NCBI GenBank assembly: GCA_037693485.1
Contig: CM075346.1
Span: 16,707,501-16,771,500 of the forward strand
Source: Kitagawia praeruptora
Lineage: Eukaryota > Streptophyta > Magnoliopsida > Apiales > Apiaceae
DNA length: 64,000 nucleotides
Direction of reading: 5' to 3'
Below are positions 31,014-42,967 of the stretch, in pieces. Both the position numbers and the translations under genes were made by a program. Every line of letters begins with the position of its first letter. The stretch's first letter is position 1. The notes under the pieces were generated by a model. It searched no databases, had not been told where the DNA came from, and was given only the letters and a program-made list of their open reading frames with translations.

Positions 31014-31976
31014 TGATAAGTGGATTTTATATCCACTATTTACCTTCCGTTTAGACTTTAATCGTTTGCAAGTTCTCGAGTTTCGTTGTCATTTGATATG
31101 TTTTTGTGTCATTTGTGTAGGTTGCTTGGTTGAAGGCATTTTAGTGCGAAATTAGTGTTGGTGGTGGTGGTAATTGATTGATTGAAGACAACAACTTATG
31201 GAGGAAATTCGAATCAAGAAAGTGAAGTAATCAAGCATAGCAGTTGAGCTTTTGCAGGGCTTAGCAGGCGCAAGGGCGCCTGTAGGAGCACTACAGCGCG
31301 CACAAGGGAGATACTCCAGGAGCTGTGGAGCGCCATAGCGTGAGGAAGGGCGCCATAGCGCGCGAGGTCAAGCAGCAACGGGGCTATAGCGCGCGCGCGA
31401 GGCGCTATAGCGCGCACAGATAGGCAATTTTCTTGACAAAGGTCCAGGGATGGGCAAGCGCTGGAGCGCAGCTGTGAGGCGCCATGGCGCGCGGTGCCTT
31501 GAATTCGAGCGCTGTAGCACAGAATGAGGCGCTATAGCGTGGGTTGTTCCCTGTGTGTGTGTCTCATGTCCATTCTTCTGTTTATTCCGGGTCATTTTGT
31601 TTTGGGCCCGTTTTTACTAGGGTTTATTTATATATCTTGTAAACCTAAAAACAAACGATCTATCTAGGAGTAGCAGCTTTATTTATTTTTCTTTCCTATC
31701 AACATTTTCATTAAATTCTGAGAACAATTTCAAGGAAGAATCTCCAAGCTAGTGACAAGCAAGGAGCAATCTTTGGAACTTTTGTACTCGTCTACTTTGG
31801 GGATTTATTTCTAAACCTTATTTCTCTCTTCTTTTATTAATTGTTTGTTTTGAATTATGTTATCAATTGAACCCATGATGGTGCTAAGTTCAATTATAAA
31901 CTAAACACTTTCATGGGGTTCTAATGGATTGTTTTGTGGATTCTAGTAGTTGATAGTCTTGATAATATATGCTTGT
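31014..31976 (+). repeat. 3' LTR of the Athila element, first part
   Basis: Matches 7975-8935. It ends at CTTGT (31972-31976), the target duplication of the copia insertion. The GC-rich word array is at about 31253-31545. Confidence 0.95.
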
Positions 31977-33245
31977 TGAAAATGCACCCTAGAAGGGGGG
32001 TGAATAGGTGTAAATGGCTAACTATGTTTAACTAAAACCGATTTTAAAAATTACCAGAAACAGCTTACTGATTTCGTTTTATGCAGAGACAAATGGTATG
32101 CTGAATGCACAGATAATCAGTACAGTAAGGTGCAGAAACAGTAAGCTAAATGCAAGCAGTAAGTAAATAACAGAAAGTAAAGAACACAGAGACTTTTAGC
32201 CAGGTTCGACCCCTAACCCCTATGGTCTACGTCCTGGTCTCTTACCAACTTGGTAAGAGAATATATTATTGATCACTGAAATAAAACCAATTACAAGATA
32301 CAATAATATATCTCCCTTAATTCCCAGCTGTTGACAAATGGCGTGCTGAACTCCTGTTTCTGAACTTGCTCTCTAAGCTATACTTCCCAAGTATACTTCT
32401 CTAGCAACGTTCACCAAACCCTAGTTCCCTAGCCAAACTGTCCAACAACTAATCCTTACAAATCGAACAATACAATCGATAAATAATACAACTCAAACTA
32501 TGAACTCTTTAAGATATAGCACGTATCAATATACTAAGAGCTCGAGAGAATGAAAGATATAGCAATGAAAAACCGAGTTGTTTGAAATCTTGTGTGCTTG
32601 AATATTTTCTCTGAAGTGTTGTTAACGAATGAACACAAGATAAAGGTTTATAAAGCCTCACACCAACGTTCAGAAAATCAATCACCAATTTATTCGAACT
32701 ATTAGAATCAATTTCCAACGTTCAATTGGTTAGGGATTTTACAAACGTTCTTGTGAACGTTAGACAGAGGGTTTGGAAGAAAGAAATCGATGAAAACATA
32801 ACCCTTCTGATTTGTATAGATATAAAACGTGTATGGGAGATTTTGAAGAAAGAAAATCTTTTAAATAAGGAAACTCCTATAAGTTTTATAAAATAATTCA
32901 AATAAGGATATTTGAAAAGATTTGAGCTCTAGAATATATTGTATACGTAATATATAATAAATAGTCCTCACAATATATTTCCTGAATTACATCCATGATA
33001 ATTTGTCTTGAAAAGTCTTCAGAATATCTGGCAGTTTGCAAATGGCTTGCTGTTTGTGTCTGTCAGTGCAGATGGCTTGCCAAACTGTCTCTGTTGTAAC
33101 ACCAAATGGCTTGCTGTATATATATTCTCTGTAAACTTAATATAACCCTGCAAAACCAAGTTAGTACAACCATAACACAATGTTTTATATCAAACTACAA
33201 GCAAATAGCTTGCTGAATGTGATCATCAAAACCATAGGAGTATCA
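31977..33245 (-). repeat. 3' LTR of the copia element (1269 bp)
   Basis: Left copy. Exact GCTTGCTG words (sense CAGCAAGC) at 33045, 33109 and 33208, plus variants. The ORF at 32509-32718 recurs in the other LTR and is not considered a gene. Confidence 0.95.
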
Positions 33246-33262
33246 ATCTCCCCATTTTTGAT
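33246..33262 (-). other. polypurine tract of the copia element
   Basis: On the minus strand AAAAATGGGGAGAT lies next to the LTR. 33263-33580 is the 3' untranslated part, with one CAGCAAGC word at 33572 and no gene. Confidence 0.8.
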
Positions 33263-33580
33263 GATTACACAATATTTAGGAGAAATAATAACTCCCCCTA
33301 AATCCCTGCATATTAGTACATTTTGATATAAAACAGATTCAAGATAAACAAGCATAATTAATCATATCCACATCGAATATCTTGACCAAACAAGCAAATA
33401 AATTCTCCTAAATTTCTCCCCCTTAATTCATCAAAAAATTCAACAAAAAACATTAGTCCAGGTCTGGAATAAGCATAGAGAAATAAAATTTGAACAGTTA
33501 AATCAAGATAGTGACATATAAACAATTTAGATACAAATGGTAAGCCAACGTTACCCATTCTGTGCTTGTCAGCTTGCTGA

Positions 33581-34462
33581 CTACACAGTACACATGCCAA
33601 GCTCCATTCGTATGGCTGCAAATCTTTCTTCAGCTAATGGCTTTGTGAAGATATCTGCAAGTTGAACTTCAGTTGAGACAAATATCAACTCAATCTTCCC
33701 TTTTGCTGCATTATCTCTTAAGAAATGATGACGAACGTCGATATGCTTTGTTCTTGAGTGATTCACAGGATTCTTGAAGATATTGATAGCACTCGTGTTG
33801 TCACAATATATTGGAATCTTGCCACAATTGATATTAAAATCCCTTAGAGTTTGAATCATCCATAAAATTTGAGAGCAACAGCTACCAGCTGCTAGATATT
33901 CTCCTTCGGCCGTTGAAAGAGCAACAGAAGCTTGCTTTTTGCTTTGCCATGAAACCAAGCTTTGTCCAAGGAATGTACAAACACCACTTGTACTCTTTCT
34001 ATCAGTTTGAGACCCTGCATAATCTGCATCACTATACCCCACGAGATCAAAAGTATTTGTGATAGGATAGAATAAACCAAGATTGATAGTACCACTTAAA
34101 TATTTAAAAATTCTTTTAACCGCATTTAAGTGAGACTCTTTAGGGTTGGATTGAAACCTTGCACAAACACAAACACTATACATGATATCAGGTCTTGAGG
34201 CAGTTAAATATAATAAACTTCCAATCATACCTCTATACCTTTTGACATCCACATCCTTACCATTCTCATCTGCAAACAGCTTGCTGTTTTGAGTCATAGG
34301 AGTTGTTTTTGCTTTGACATCTTCAAAACCAAATCTTTTGAGCAGATTCTTTGTATACTTGGATTGATGCACATAAATTCCATCATTGGTTTGCTTGATT
34401 TGGAGACCCAAGAAATAATTGAGTTCCCCCATCATGCTCATGTCAAATTCATTGTACATGCA
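33581..34462 (-). pseudogene. copia RT C-terminus and RNase H
   Basis: Begins where the RT frame resumes (MYNEFDMSMMGELNYFLGLQIKQ) and carries copia RNase H with YSDADYAG, STAEGEYLAA and YCDNTSAI, ending with LADIFTKPL. The frame is open to the stop at 33581-33583. It is cut off from the rest of RT by the insertion at 34463-35005; the two halves fit exactly when one TGCAT repeat is removed. Confidence 0.9.
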
Positions 34463-35005
34463 ATAAGATATAAATACGACTTATCCCTGCATGAAGCATT
34501 AGTGATAAATCCAACATATAACATTATAGCCCTTTTTATCCTCATGTATTCATGTTCTTCTCCCCCTATGACATCATCAGAAAAGGGTCAAGAAGATAAG
34601 CATATAAGAATAAAACCTGTGGTAAAGCATTTAACAATCATGAGGCTAGTTATAATTATAAAGTTGAATAAATCAAACCAGCATGCTGAAAACACATTTC
34701 CAGAATATTCATCGATAGCAATTGTTCTTCTGGATTGGAAAATGGCTTGCTGATTAGACAATATACATTCGAACTGATCATAATAGTATTCTTCTTTCTT
34801 GTTTCCTGCATAATACAATACATATACATATATTTGTCCCATCTATGTACTAGAGGAATCTCGTTAGTACCACAAAAATAATATAATCATTTTCAAAGAA
34901 ATGTACGAGGACAAATAACATACTTACTACTTGAGTACCCAAATTTTATTGGATCCACCATGGTTTGTTGATAGGACATAAAGAACATGTAGATACCAAA
35001 TGAAA
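34463..35005 (-). other. 543-bp insertion inside copia RT, flanked by TGCAT repeats
   Basis: ATGCA at 34458-34462 and 35006-35010 (TGCAT in sense) flanks it. In sense order it starts like the LTR-primer site joint (TTTCATTTGGTATC), continues with a stretch like this element's own Gag C-terminus (STNHGGSNKIWVLK), then one like the protease C-terminal part (GTNEIPLV). It also carries the family word GCTTGCTG (34745) and a GCATGCTG variant. It is therefore a collapsed fragment of a related copia element, not an intron; no usable splice sites restore RT. Confidence 0.7.
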
Positions 35006-36890
35006 ATGCATTTAGAAAACCACTCACACATAGATTCATTAGTAGCACCAAATACAATATCATCCACATATATTTGTACAACAAGAATATCTTTACCATT
35101 TTGCTTTGTAAATAATGTGGGATCGATATTACCTCGAATGAATCCATTTTTTAGAAGAAATTTACTAAGCCTCTCATACCATGCTCTAGGGGCCTGCCTT
35201 AAACCATATAATGCCTTCTTGAGCTTGTAAACATAGTCATGAAACTTCTCATGTTCGAATCCAGGAAGCTGTTTGACATAGACTTCCTCATCCAGCACGC
35301 CATTTAGAAATGCGCTTTTTACGTCCATTTGATATAACTTGAATTTCTTGTAGCATGCATAAGCAAGAAGCATTCTGATTGATTCTAAACGAGCTACAGG
35401 TGCATATGTTTCTTCAAAATCAATTCCTTCTTGTTGATTATAGCCTTGAGCCACGAGCCTTGCCTTATTTCGAGTAACTGTTCCAAATTCATCCACTTTG
35501 TTCTTGAACACCCATTTGGTTCCTATGATAGAAGCATCTTCTGGTGGTTTTACAAGTTCCCAAACATCACATCTCTCGAATTGGTTGAGTTCCTCTTGCA
35601 TTGCCATGATCCAATTTTCATCTTCTAGTGCTTCCTTGATATTTTTGGGTTCTTCTTGAGCTAAAAAGGCAGCATAAGCACAAAAGTTTGCTTTTCCTCT
35701 CCTTGTTGTGATTCCATCTGAGATATTTCCAATGACAAGTTCTGGAGGATGATTCTTTACTGTCCTTGTAGCTTTTGGTAGAGAATGTTGAGCAATTTCT
35801 TCATGTGAAGTGATTCTGACCACTTCAGCATGCTGATTTGCATTTCCAGCTTGCTGTTTTCCATTCTCAGTAGTGTTGTTGGCTTGCTGACTTCCAGTTT
35901 CAGCAGAATTGTTGGCTTGCTGATTACCAGCAACATGAGGTTGTATGATATCATCTTTACCTGCAAATTCTTCCTCGTCTCTTGACAGATCATTGTTAGG
36001 TTCTTGAAAAGTAACATCAATAGATTCTTCAACTATATGTTTATTTAAATTATAAACTCTATATGCTCTACTAGTTAAAGAATAGCCAAGAAAAATAGCC
36101 TCATAAGATTTAGCATCGAATTTACCATCATTATCAATTGTCTTGAGCACAAAACACTTTGAGCCAAAGATTTTGAAGTAACTAATGTTTGGCTTCTTTT
36201 TCCTCAACAATTCATACGGAGTTTTGTTCAAAATAGGCCTGATTATGACTCTGTTCAACAAATAGCACGCTGTATTCACTGCTTCTGCCCAAAAACTTCT
36301 AGGCAGCTCGCTTTCTTGCAAAAGAGTCCTTGCTGTTTCTTGTAGTGACCTGTTCTTCCTTTCTACCACTCCGTTTTGCTGTGGAGTCCTTGGTGCAGAA
36401 AATTCATGTGAAATTCCTCTTTTTTCACAATAAGCAATGAAGTCTTTGTTGAGAAATTCACCTCCTCTATCACTCCTTATACCTACAAGTCTTGTATTCA
36501 ACTTGTTCTCAAGTAATTTGATTAGTTTCTCAAACTCATCAAAAGCACAATCTTTAGTACGAAGAAATAATACCCATGTAAATCTAGAATAATCATCTAC
36601 AATCACAAAACCATATTGTTTACCTCCAATACTCTTGTAAGCTTCTGGACCAAATAAGTCCAAATGCAGAAGCTCTAAGGGTTTAGAAGTAGATACCATT
36701 TTCTTTGATTTGTGAGTACTTCGAAGCTGTTTTCCCAATTGGCAAGCTGAACATACTTCTGTTTTGACATACTTTAGCTTGGGCAGCCCTCTCACTAGTT
36801 TCTTGCTTGATAACTTTCTGAGCAAATCCATGTGTGCATGTCCCAATCTTCTATGCCAAATATATGGATCATTATCCATTGCAGCCAAAC
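35006..36890 (-). pseudogene. copia integrase and RT
   Basis: Starts with the pre-integrase region (WHRRLGHAHMDLL ... CSACQLGKQ), then integrase core D (HLDLFGP), D (RSDRGGEF) and E (NGVVERKNR). A linker follows with three QQA repeats encoded by CAGCAAGC words. RT has LYQMDVKSAFLNG, GLRQAPRAWY and YVDD near 35056. The frame is open until the 543-bp insertion. Its upstream joint with protease needs a frame change near the GCATGCTG word at 36893-36900. Confidence 0.9.
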
Positions 36891-37268
36891 AGCATGCTGT
36901 TTCATATCAAAATCTAATACATATATATTTCCTTCCCTTCTAGCAACTAGGGGGAATTTGTTAGTACCAATAGTAATAATAGCTTTATCAATGCCTAATT
37001 CAACATGATGTCCATCATCGAATAATTGAGTGACACTAAGCAAATTATAAGTAAGACCTTTGACATATTGAACTTTATCAATTGAAATATTACTATTACC
37101 AATAGAACCGGTACCAAGGATTTGAGGAGTTTTGCTATTCCCAATTGTCACTCTTCCACCCTTTTTCATTTTGAGATTCATAAACTGAGATTTGTCTCCA
37201 CACATATGTCTTGTGCATCCACTGTCCAAGATCCATTGCTTTGACTTGACCTTAGCAGCAAAGCACAT
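36891..37268 (-). pseudogene. copia protease
   Basis: Carries the aspartic protease motif WILDSGCTRHM and the downstream LTYNLLSVTQL region. ATG 37268 lies just after a TGA at 37291-37293 that ends the Gag frame, and the frames differ. The spacer is too short to be an intron (21 nt between GT and AG). The frame is lost again near 36893. Confidence 0.85.
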
Positions 37269-37290
37269 CTACAAAACAAACAAAAATACC

Positions 37291-37852
37291 TCAATGTTTT
37301 GGTACCCATATAGGTTTGGGTCCAGGTTGGTTAGTAGCAAGAATATATAAAGCATTTAAATCAGATTTCTTGATCCACATTTGGACCACTTTTGGGGACT
37401 GATCATTCTGTTGGTAAGTTGTTTGTCTCCTGCTATTTGCATTCTGGTATGCTGTTTTCTGTCTGACTGGTCCATTCTGGTATGCTGTTTTCGTCTTATG
37501 ATATACTTGAACCACACAATTCTTTTCCAGATGTCCTTTTCCACCACATTTGTTGCATGTCTTCCAAGGCATAGCATAATTGTAGGGAATGCCATTCCTT
37601 CCATCATATTTGAGCACCTTATCCTTTTTGTTGAGATTCATGCCAACTCCTTCTCTGACTAAGGGGACTTTTGCCTTCTTCATCATTGTCTTTAAAGTGT
37701 CTTCACCTTGAACAAAAGTTTCCATGCCCTTCTTGAGATCTTTAACTTCTGTTTCTAGAAGAGTGATCACTTCAGCTTGCTGTTTGATGAGTTCAGCTTG
37801 CTGAACTCTCTTTTCAGCAGTTTTTGAGGATTCGGCTTGGCTAGATCCTTCA
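37291..37852 (-). pseudogene. copia Gag, C-terminal part
   Basis: Second CCHC knuckle (CNKCGGKGHLEKNC), Gln-rich repeats and the GPKPIWVPKH end typical of copia Gag before protease. It is in another frame than the N-terminal part. On the sense strand a run of four A (37853-37856) lacks one base. Two CAGCAAGC words here encode QQAE. Confidence 0.85.
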
Positions 37853-39332
37853 TTTTGTATGATTCCAATGCTTTAGCTTTAGTTTTGACATCAGACCTTA
37901 GCTCTTTGATTTCTTCAGTCAAGGTCTTGTTTCTCTTTTCAAGTAACTTGACATTAGCTTCTAAATGTCTGTTCTTAGTATTGAGTTCCTTGATCTCTGT
38001 AGCTTTACTGAATGAAGTTGAATCCCATTCTTCCATTTTTGGCAACAGGTCTTTTACCATTTTGGATAAATAGGCATTCTTATCAGTCAGCTTGCTGATT
38101 TCAGCCTTTAGTGCCATGTGTTCTTCAATTGTAACACTATTTTGTTCCTGCATGGTTAGTGAATCTAACAATGTATCATCTGAAGAAATATAATCATTAA
38201 AAGAGTTTACCTCACTCTGATCTTCTTCAGAATCAGTTTCAGCATGCACTCCTTCTGAATTTCCTAGAACAGATTCATCTTCAATTCCAACAAGTGCTAA
38301 GTTCACCATTTCTTCACTTGAGTCATCACTGGAATCTGAATCATCATCACTCCAAGTCAGTAGAGCCTTTGATTTCTTCTTATCCTTGAAAACAGTAGGC
38401 TGTTTTGACTTCAGTTTGTAGCAGTTCCTTTTATAATGACCTGGCTTGCCACATTCGAAACAAGTTTCCTCCTTAGAGTCTTTTGAGCCTTTCTTGTTGT
38501 TGTAGTAGCCACCTCTTTCCCTTTTCATCATGTTCTTCTTTTCTATCAGCCTCTTGATCTTCTTTGAAATAAGTGCAAGTTCCTCATCAGAATCAGTTTC
38601 ATCATTAGAGTCAATTGGCTTGCTGTTTTTAGAATGGAGAGCCATATTCTTCATCTTTTCTGTTGGAGCTTTAACACTTGAACTTCCCACCTGATTTCCA
38701 TTTATCTTGCTTTCAAATTGCTCTAGCTCAGCAAATACAGCCAAGTGATCCATAGTATCAATAAGTGGTGAGGATTCCAAGGCAGTAACTTTGGCTTCGT
38801 AGATAAATGGTACTGCACTCAATACCTTCATATTGATTTCGTCTTGTGGTATAGATTTCCCAAGCCTCTTTAGTGAATTTATAGTAACTTGAAACCGTGC
38901 TTGACTGTCCTTGATAGTTTCCCCATCATTAAGCTTGAAGTTTCCAAAGTCATTCATTAGCTTGCTAAGTTTCACCTTCTTTAGGGACTTCGAACCTTCA
39001 TGATAAGTCTCCAAAGCATCCCACATTTCTTTGGCTGTTTTGAATGAAGATACTTTGTCATATTCAGCTTGATTCAAACCATTCATAAGAGAACTCCTTG
39101 CCTTTCCATTGTAGCCAATCTTGATTAATTCATCCGGGGTAAGATCATCTACATCCTTTGGCTTGCCATCCTTGTCGAGAAAGACATATGGACCTTTTTG
39201 CACAACTCTCAGAACTAATGGATCTCTGGATAAGTGAGTTTCCATGCTGCTTTTCCACCAGTGGTAGTTGTGTGTGCCATGAAGAAGTGGAGGCCTAAAA
39301 TCAGATTTTCCTTCGGGATAGTTTTCAGCCAT
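37853..39332 (-). pseudogene. gag: copia Gag, N-terminal and central part
   Basis: ATG 39332 (MAENYPEGKSDF) is preferred over an upstream read-in. It contains the copia Gag fold (YHWWKSSMETHL, MWDALETYHEGS, LNDGETIKD), an acidic/basic linker, a CCHC knuckle (CFECGKPGHYKRNC), an Asp/Ser-rich stretch and a long coiled coil (about residues 400-490). One missing A at 37853-37856 shifts the frame before the second knuckle. Confidence 0.88.
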
Positions 39333-39376
39333 TATGATCGAATACTTTCCTGTTACAGAATTGTTAGTATACCAAA

Positions 39377-39388
39377 GCTCTGATACCA
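39377..39388 (-). other. primer-binding site, initiator tRNA-Met
   Basis: On the minus strand TGGTATCAGAGC lies 2 nt after the 5' LTR. This is the standard plant copia primer site. Confidence 0.92.
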
Positions 39389-39390
39389 AG

Positions 39391-40658
39391 TGAAAATGCA
39401 CCCTAGAAGGGGGGTGAATAGGTGTAAATGGCTAACTATGTTTAACTAAAACCGATTTTAAAAATTACCAGAAACAGCTTACTGATTTCGTTTTATGCAG
39501 AGACAAATGGTATGCTGAATGCACAGATAATCAGTACAGTAAGGTGCAGAAACAGTAAGCTAAATGCAAGCAGTAAGTAAATAACAGAAAGTAAAGAACA
39601 CAGAGACTTTTAGCCAGGTTCGACCCCTAACCCCTATGGTCTACGTCCTGGTCTCTTACCAACTTGGTAAGAGAATATATTATTGATCACTGAAATAAAA
39701 CCAATTACAAGATACAATAATATATCTCCCTTAATTCCCAGATGTTGACAAATGGCGTGCTGAACTCCTGTTTCTGAACTTGCTCTCTAAGCTATACTTC
39801 CCAAGTATACTTCTCTAGCAACGTTCACCAAACCCTAGTTCCCTAGCCAAACTGTCCAACAACTAATCCTTACAAATCGAACAATACAATCGATAAATAA
39901 TACAACTCAAACTATGAACTCTTTAAGATATAGCACGTATCAATATACTAAGAGCTCGAGAGAATGAAAGATATAGCAATGAAAAACCGAGTTGTTTGAA
40001 ATCTTGTGTGCTTGAATATTTTCTCTGAAGTGTTGTTAACGAATGAACACAAGATAAAGGTTTATAAAGCCTCACACCAACGTTCAGAAAATCAATCACC
40101 AATTTATTCGAACTATTAGAATCAATTTCCAACGTTCAATTGGTTATGGATTTTACAAACGTTCTTGTGAACGTTAGACAGAGGGTTTGGAAGAAATAAA
40201 TCGATGAAAACATAACCCTTCTGATTTGTATAGATATAAAACGTGTATGGGAGATTTTGAAGAAAGAAAATCTTTTAAATAAGGAAACTCCTATAAGTTT
40301 TATAAAATAATTCAAATAAGGATATTTGAAAAGATTTGAGCTCTAGAATATATTGTATACGTAATATATAATAAATAGTCCTCACAATATATTTCCTGAA
40401 TTACATCCATGATAATTTGTCTTGAAAAGTCTTCAGAATATCTGGCAGTTTGCAAATGGCTTGCTGTTTGTGTCTGTCAGTACAATGGCTTGCCAAACTG
40501 TCTCTGTTGTAACACCAAATGGCTTGCTGTATATATATTCTCTGTAAACTTAATATAACCCTGCAAAACCAAGTTAGTACAACCATAACACAATGTTTTA
40601 TATCAAACTACAAGCAAATAGCTTGCTGAATGTGATCATCAAAACCATAGGAGTATCA
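39391..40658 (-). repeat. 5' LTR of the copia element (1268 bp)
   Basis: Right copy and promoter copy. A minus-strand TATA-like CTTTATAAAC lies near 40060. It carries the same three GCTTGCTG words as the other LTR (about 40456, 40518, 40621). Confidence 0.95.
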
Positions 40659-41309
40659 CTTGTGGTTTATACTAAGGTTACCTAGCATGGTTGTGTTAAT
40701 TAATATAGATGTGTAGCTATCATCTATTTTGTCAATCTCTAATGAATGCGAAAGTGGATTTAGAGATTAGGGCTTGCCATGTTAGCATAGGCTTATGACG
40801 ACTTCTTCGCATTTTGGTAGTATAGATTCGAAAGAACTTACTCCCCTATGTAGTTGCTAATGGAACTTGTGATAAAATCGATTGTATCACCCAATCTCAT
40901 AGACATATAGTGATTTGGATATAATTGATGTCCGTAATTCTTCTATCTTAATTGTGGATGATTTATGGTTAGGTGTGGGTTTATTGAAAGATAGCTCATA
41001 CTTCTTTAGTGTTCCGGCTAGTTCCCTAAAATACCACATTGCATTGAATCTTGACGATTAATTTAGATGAAACGATTCATGAAATTAGAACCTCGTGTTT
41101 CTCTCATATAAGTTAATTAACGTTAGTAAACTTTTAGTAGTATAATTTAGATAAAACAACCGAATTTGATAATTATTCAAGCGTTAAGAAATAACCATAC
41201 ACCGTTGTATAAGTACTTAATTCACATTTACACCTTGTCTCTGCGGAACGAATCTTATTTATCACTTGCTATTTGTGATCGCGTATACTTGCGTGTTTAC
41301 GAGTAAACA
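40659..41309 (+). repeat. 3' LTR of the Athila element, second part
   Basis: Resumes with CTTGTGGTTTATAC, matching 8933 onward, and ends GTAAACA before the target duplicate TGCAC (41310-41314). Confidence 0.95.
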
Positions 41310-42967
41310 TGCACCTGCGCAACAAATTGGCTATGCACTGGCCTATGGAAAGAAGATAGATGTTGGTCAAATCATCCTACAAGAGCTATATGGGAGACTT
41401 GGTAAGAACACAACAAAGAGAGGTACTGACATTTTCTTCCCTCGCTTTATTCAATCTGTTCTTAATTTTAAAAATGCTCAATTGATTGAACTGCCTAGGA
41501 TAGATAGAAATAGAATATGCTATCCTATATCCATGACCAAACTCATTTTTGGTAATTTGGAGACTAGGAATGATGTGGATGTAAGACTTAACATAACTCC
41601 TCATATGGAGAGTTTGTTTAGGACTTACCCCCACAACATGCCAACATTTGACTCAAAGTCATAGTTAGCACAACCTAAGCAAGTAGAACAAAATGCTAAC
41701 CCAGGGCTTGCTAACCAACCCTCTCAACCAAACACTCTACCAAACACTGAGCCAACTGCATCATTCTCTCAAAAGGGTGATGTTAGTAAAAAGGAGAAGA
41801 AGAGAAAACAGGTTGCTTCTACACCTTTGAACATTCTATCTGAAGCAGCATTGGCTGTGGAATTAGGTTTAGAAAGTGAGGCACCTGAGTCACCCCTAAT
41901 CAGGCCAAAGAAGAAGAAAACTAAAACTACCTCTTCAGTCACACAAATGGCTGAAGTTGTAAAATCAGGGGCAAACAGTTCACTAGATGTATCCTCTCAA
42001 CATGGTGCATCTATAGAATCAAGCATCCTCCCCAATGCACCTACCTGTGATAGAGTCAGCACATGGGAGTGATAAGGCTGACACTATACTGAGTGGAGAG
42101 CACATCACAATTGAAACTCCCTCTATCTCTTAGGGGGAGTTGCCAAACTCTAATCTCAAAGACACTTCTCTTCCAGAATCTACCACTCAAATTTCTTTGC
42201 AGCCTGCAACTCAAGCAATTGAGGAGCAAGGCATTGATCATCAAGAATTCTCTTCTCTTGATGAGCCAATGATTTAAAGTGACTTAGTGTATGACACTTT
42301 GCTCACCACCCAGGACCCATATTTAGATGGTGAGGGAATGCATGCTGGGGCATCTCCTAATGACACCATCACAAACACAGAGGTTCCACTAGTCTTTACT
42401 AGAGACACTGTGCCTTTGTCAACTGCTGGTGTAACTCATCCCACTTTTGTGGAGACACCAGTAGTAGAGTCAATCCATCCGGTTACAGAAGTTGCATCTG
42501 TAACTGAGGAGTCTAGCTTGCCTAGCTCTAGCTCTGACTTTCTATCACAATGGCTGAAGCCTGTGCAACATGACAGTGCTTCAGGATCAGGGTCTGTTCC
42601 ACCACAATTGACGGTTGAAGCACTTCAAAGCTTAGTTGTGGATTAGATTCCTGAGTTTGTCAAGATTGCTCAGAACCTGGTCACCTCCAACATCCCTAAT
42701 CCAGACTATGAAGCCATTCTGCTATGCCATAGGGATGATGTGGAGATGCAGAAGACAAAGATAGTTGATGATGCTGAGAGAGATGGCAATATAGATGCCT
42801 GGTTGCAAGGAAAATATTATATTACTCTTGATGAAGCACTTCAATATCTCAGGGAGGAATACATCACTTCACTAGGATCCAATGCCAAATCTCTGACACC
42901 TGGTGAAGTGTATGAGGCCATGAATGAGTCACACAAGGGATTCCTCAAGGCTGCCCACTATCTTTGA
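41310..42967 (+). pseudogene. long ORF of copy B, continuation of N-terminal part
   Basis: Homologous to about 1650-3300 of copy A. Decay is heavier: TAG 41662-41664, a 1-base insertion near 42045-42052, TAG 42131-42133, TAA 42275-42277, TAG 42644-42646, TGA 42965-42967. It cannot be translated as one protein. Confidence 0.85.

Larger units (their letters stand above)
31977..40658 (-). mobile_element. Ty1/copia retrotransposon inside the Athila 3' LTR
   Basis: 8682 bp, bounded by TGAAAAT and GTATCA and flanked by CTTGT at 31972-31976 and 40659-40663. Coding on the minus strand in copia order: gag, protease, integrase, RT, RNase H. LTRs are 1268-1269 bp with about five differences by eye. Gag-pol is interrupted by frameshifts, a stop and a 543-bp insertion, so it is not autonomous now. 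The word CAGCAAGC (sense strand) occurs 16 times across it. Confidence 0.93.
7975..41309 (+). mobile_element. Athila-type Ty3 retrotransposon, inactivated and twice invaded
   Basis: Starts TGATAAG, ends GTAAACA and is flanked by TGCAC at 7970-7974 and 41310-41314. Order: 5' LTR, tRNA-Asp primer site, gag-pol, RNA hairpins, second ORF, long 3' non-coding region with internal PPTs, terminal PPT, 3' LTR. This is the plant Athila layout. It is invaded by a Tat element (13919-26576) and a copia element (31977-40658); without them it is about 12 kb. By eye the LTRs differ at about 19 of 1609 positions, many of them C/T or G/A. Confidence 0.9.

Noticed and set aside
37268..37293. Short intron joining copia Gag to protease
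   Set aside because: GT to AG distance is 21 nt, far below plant intron size; a stop plus frameshift is the simpler reading.
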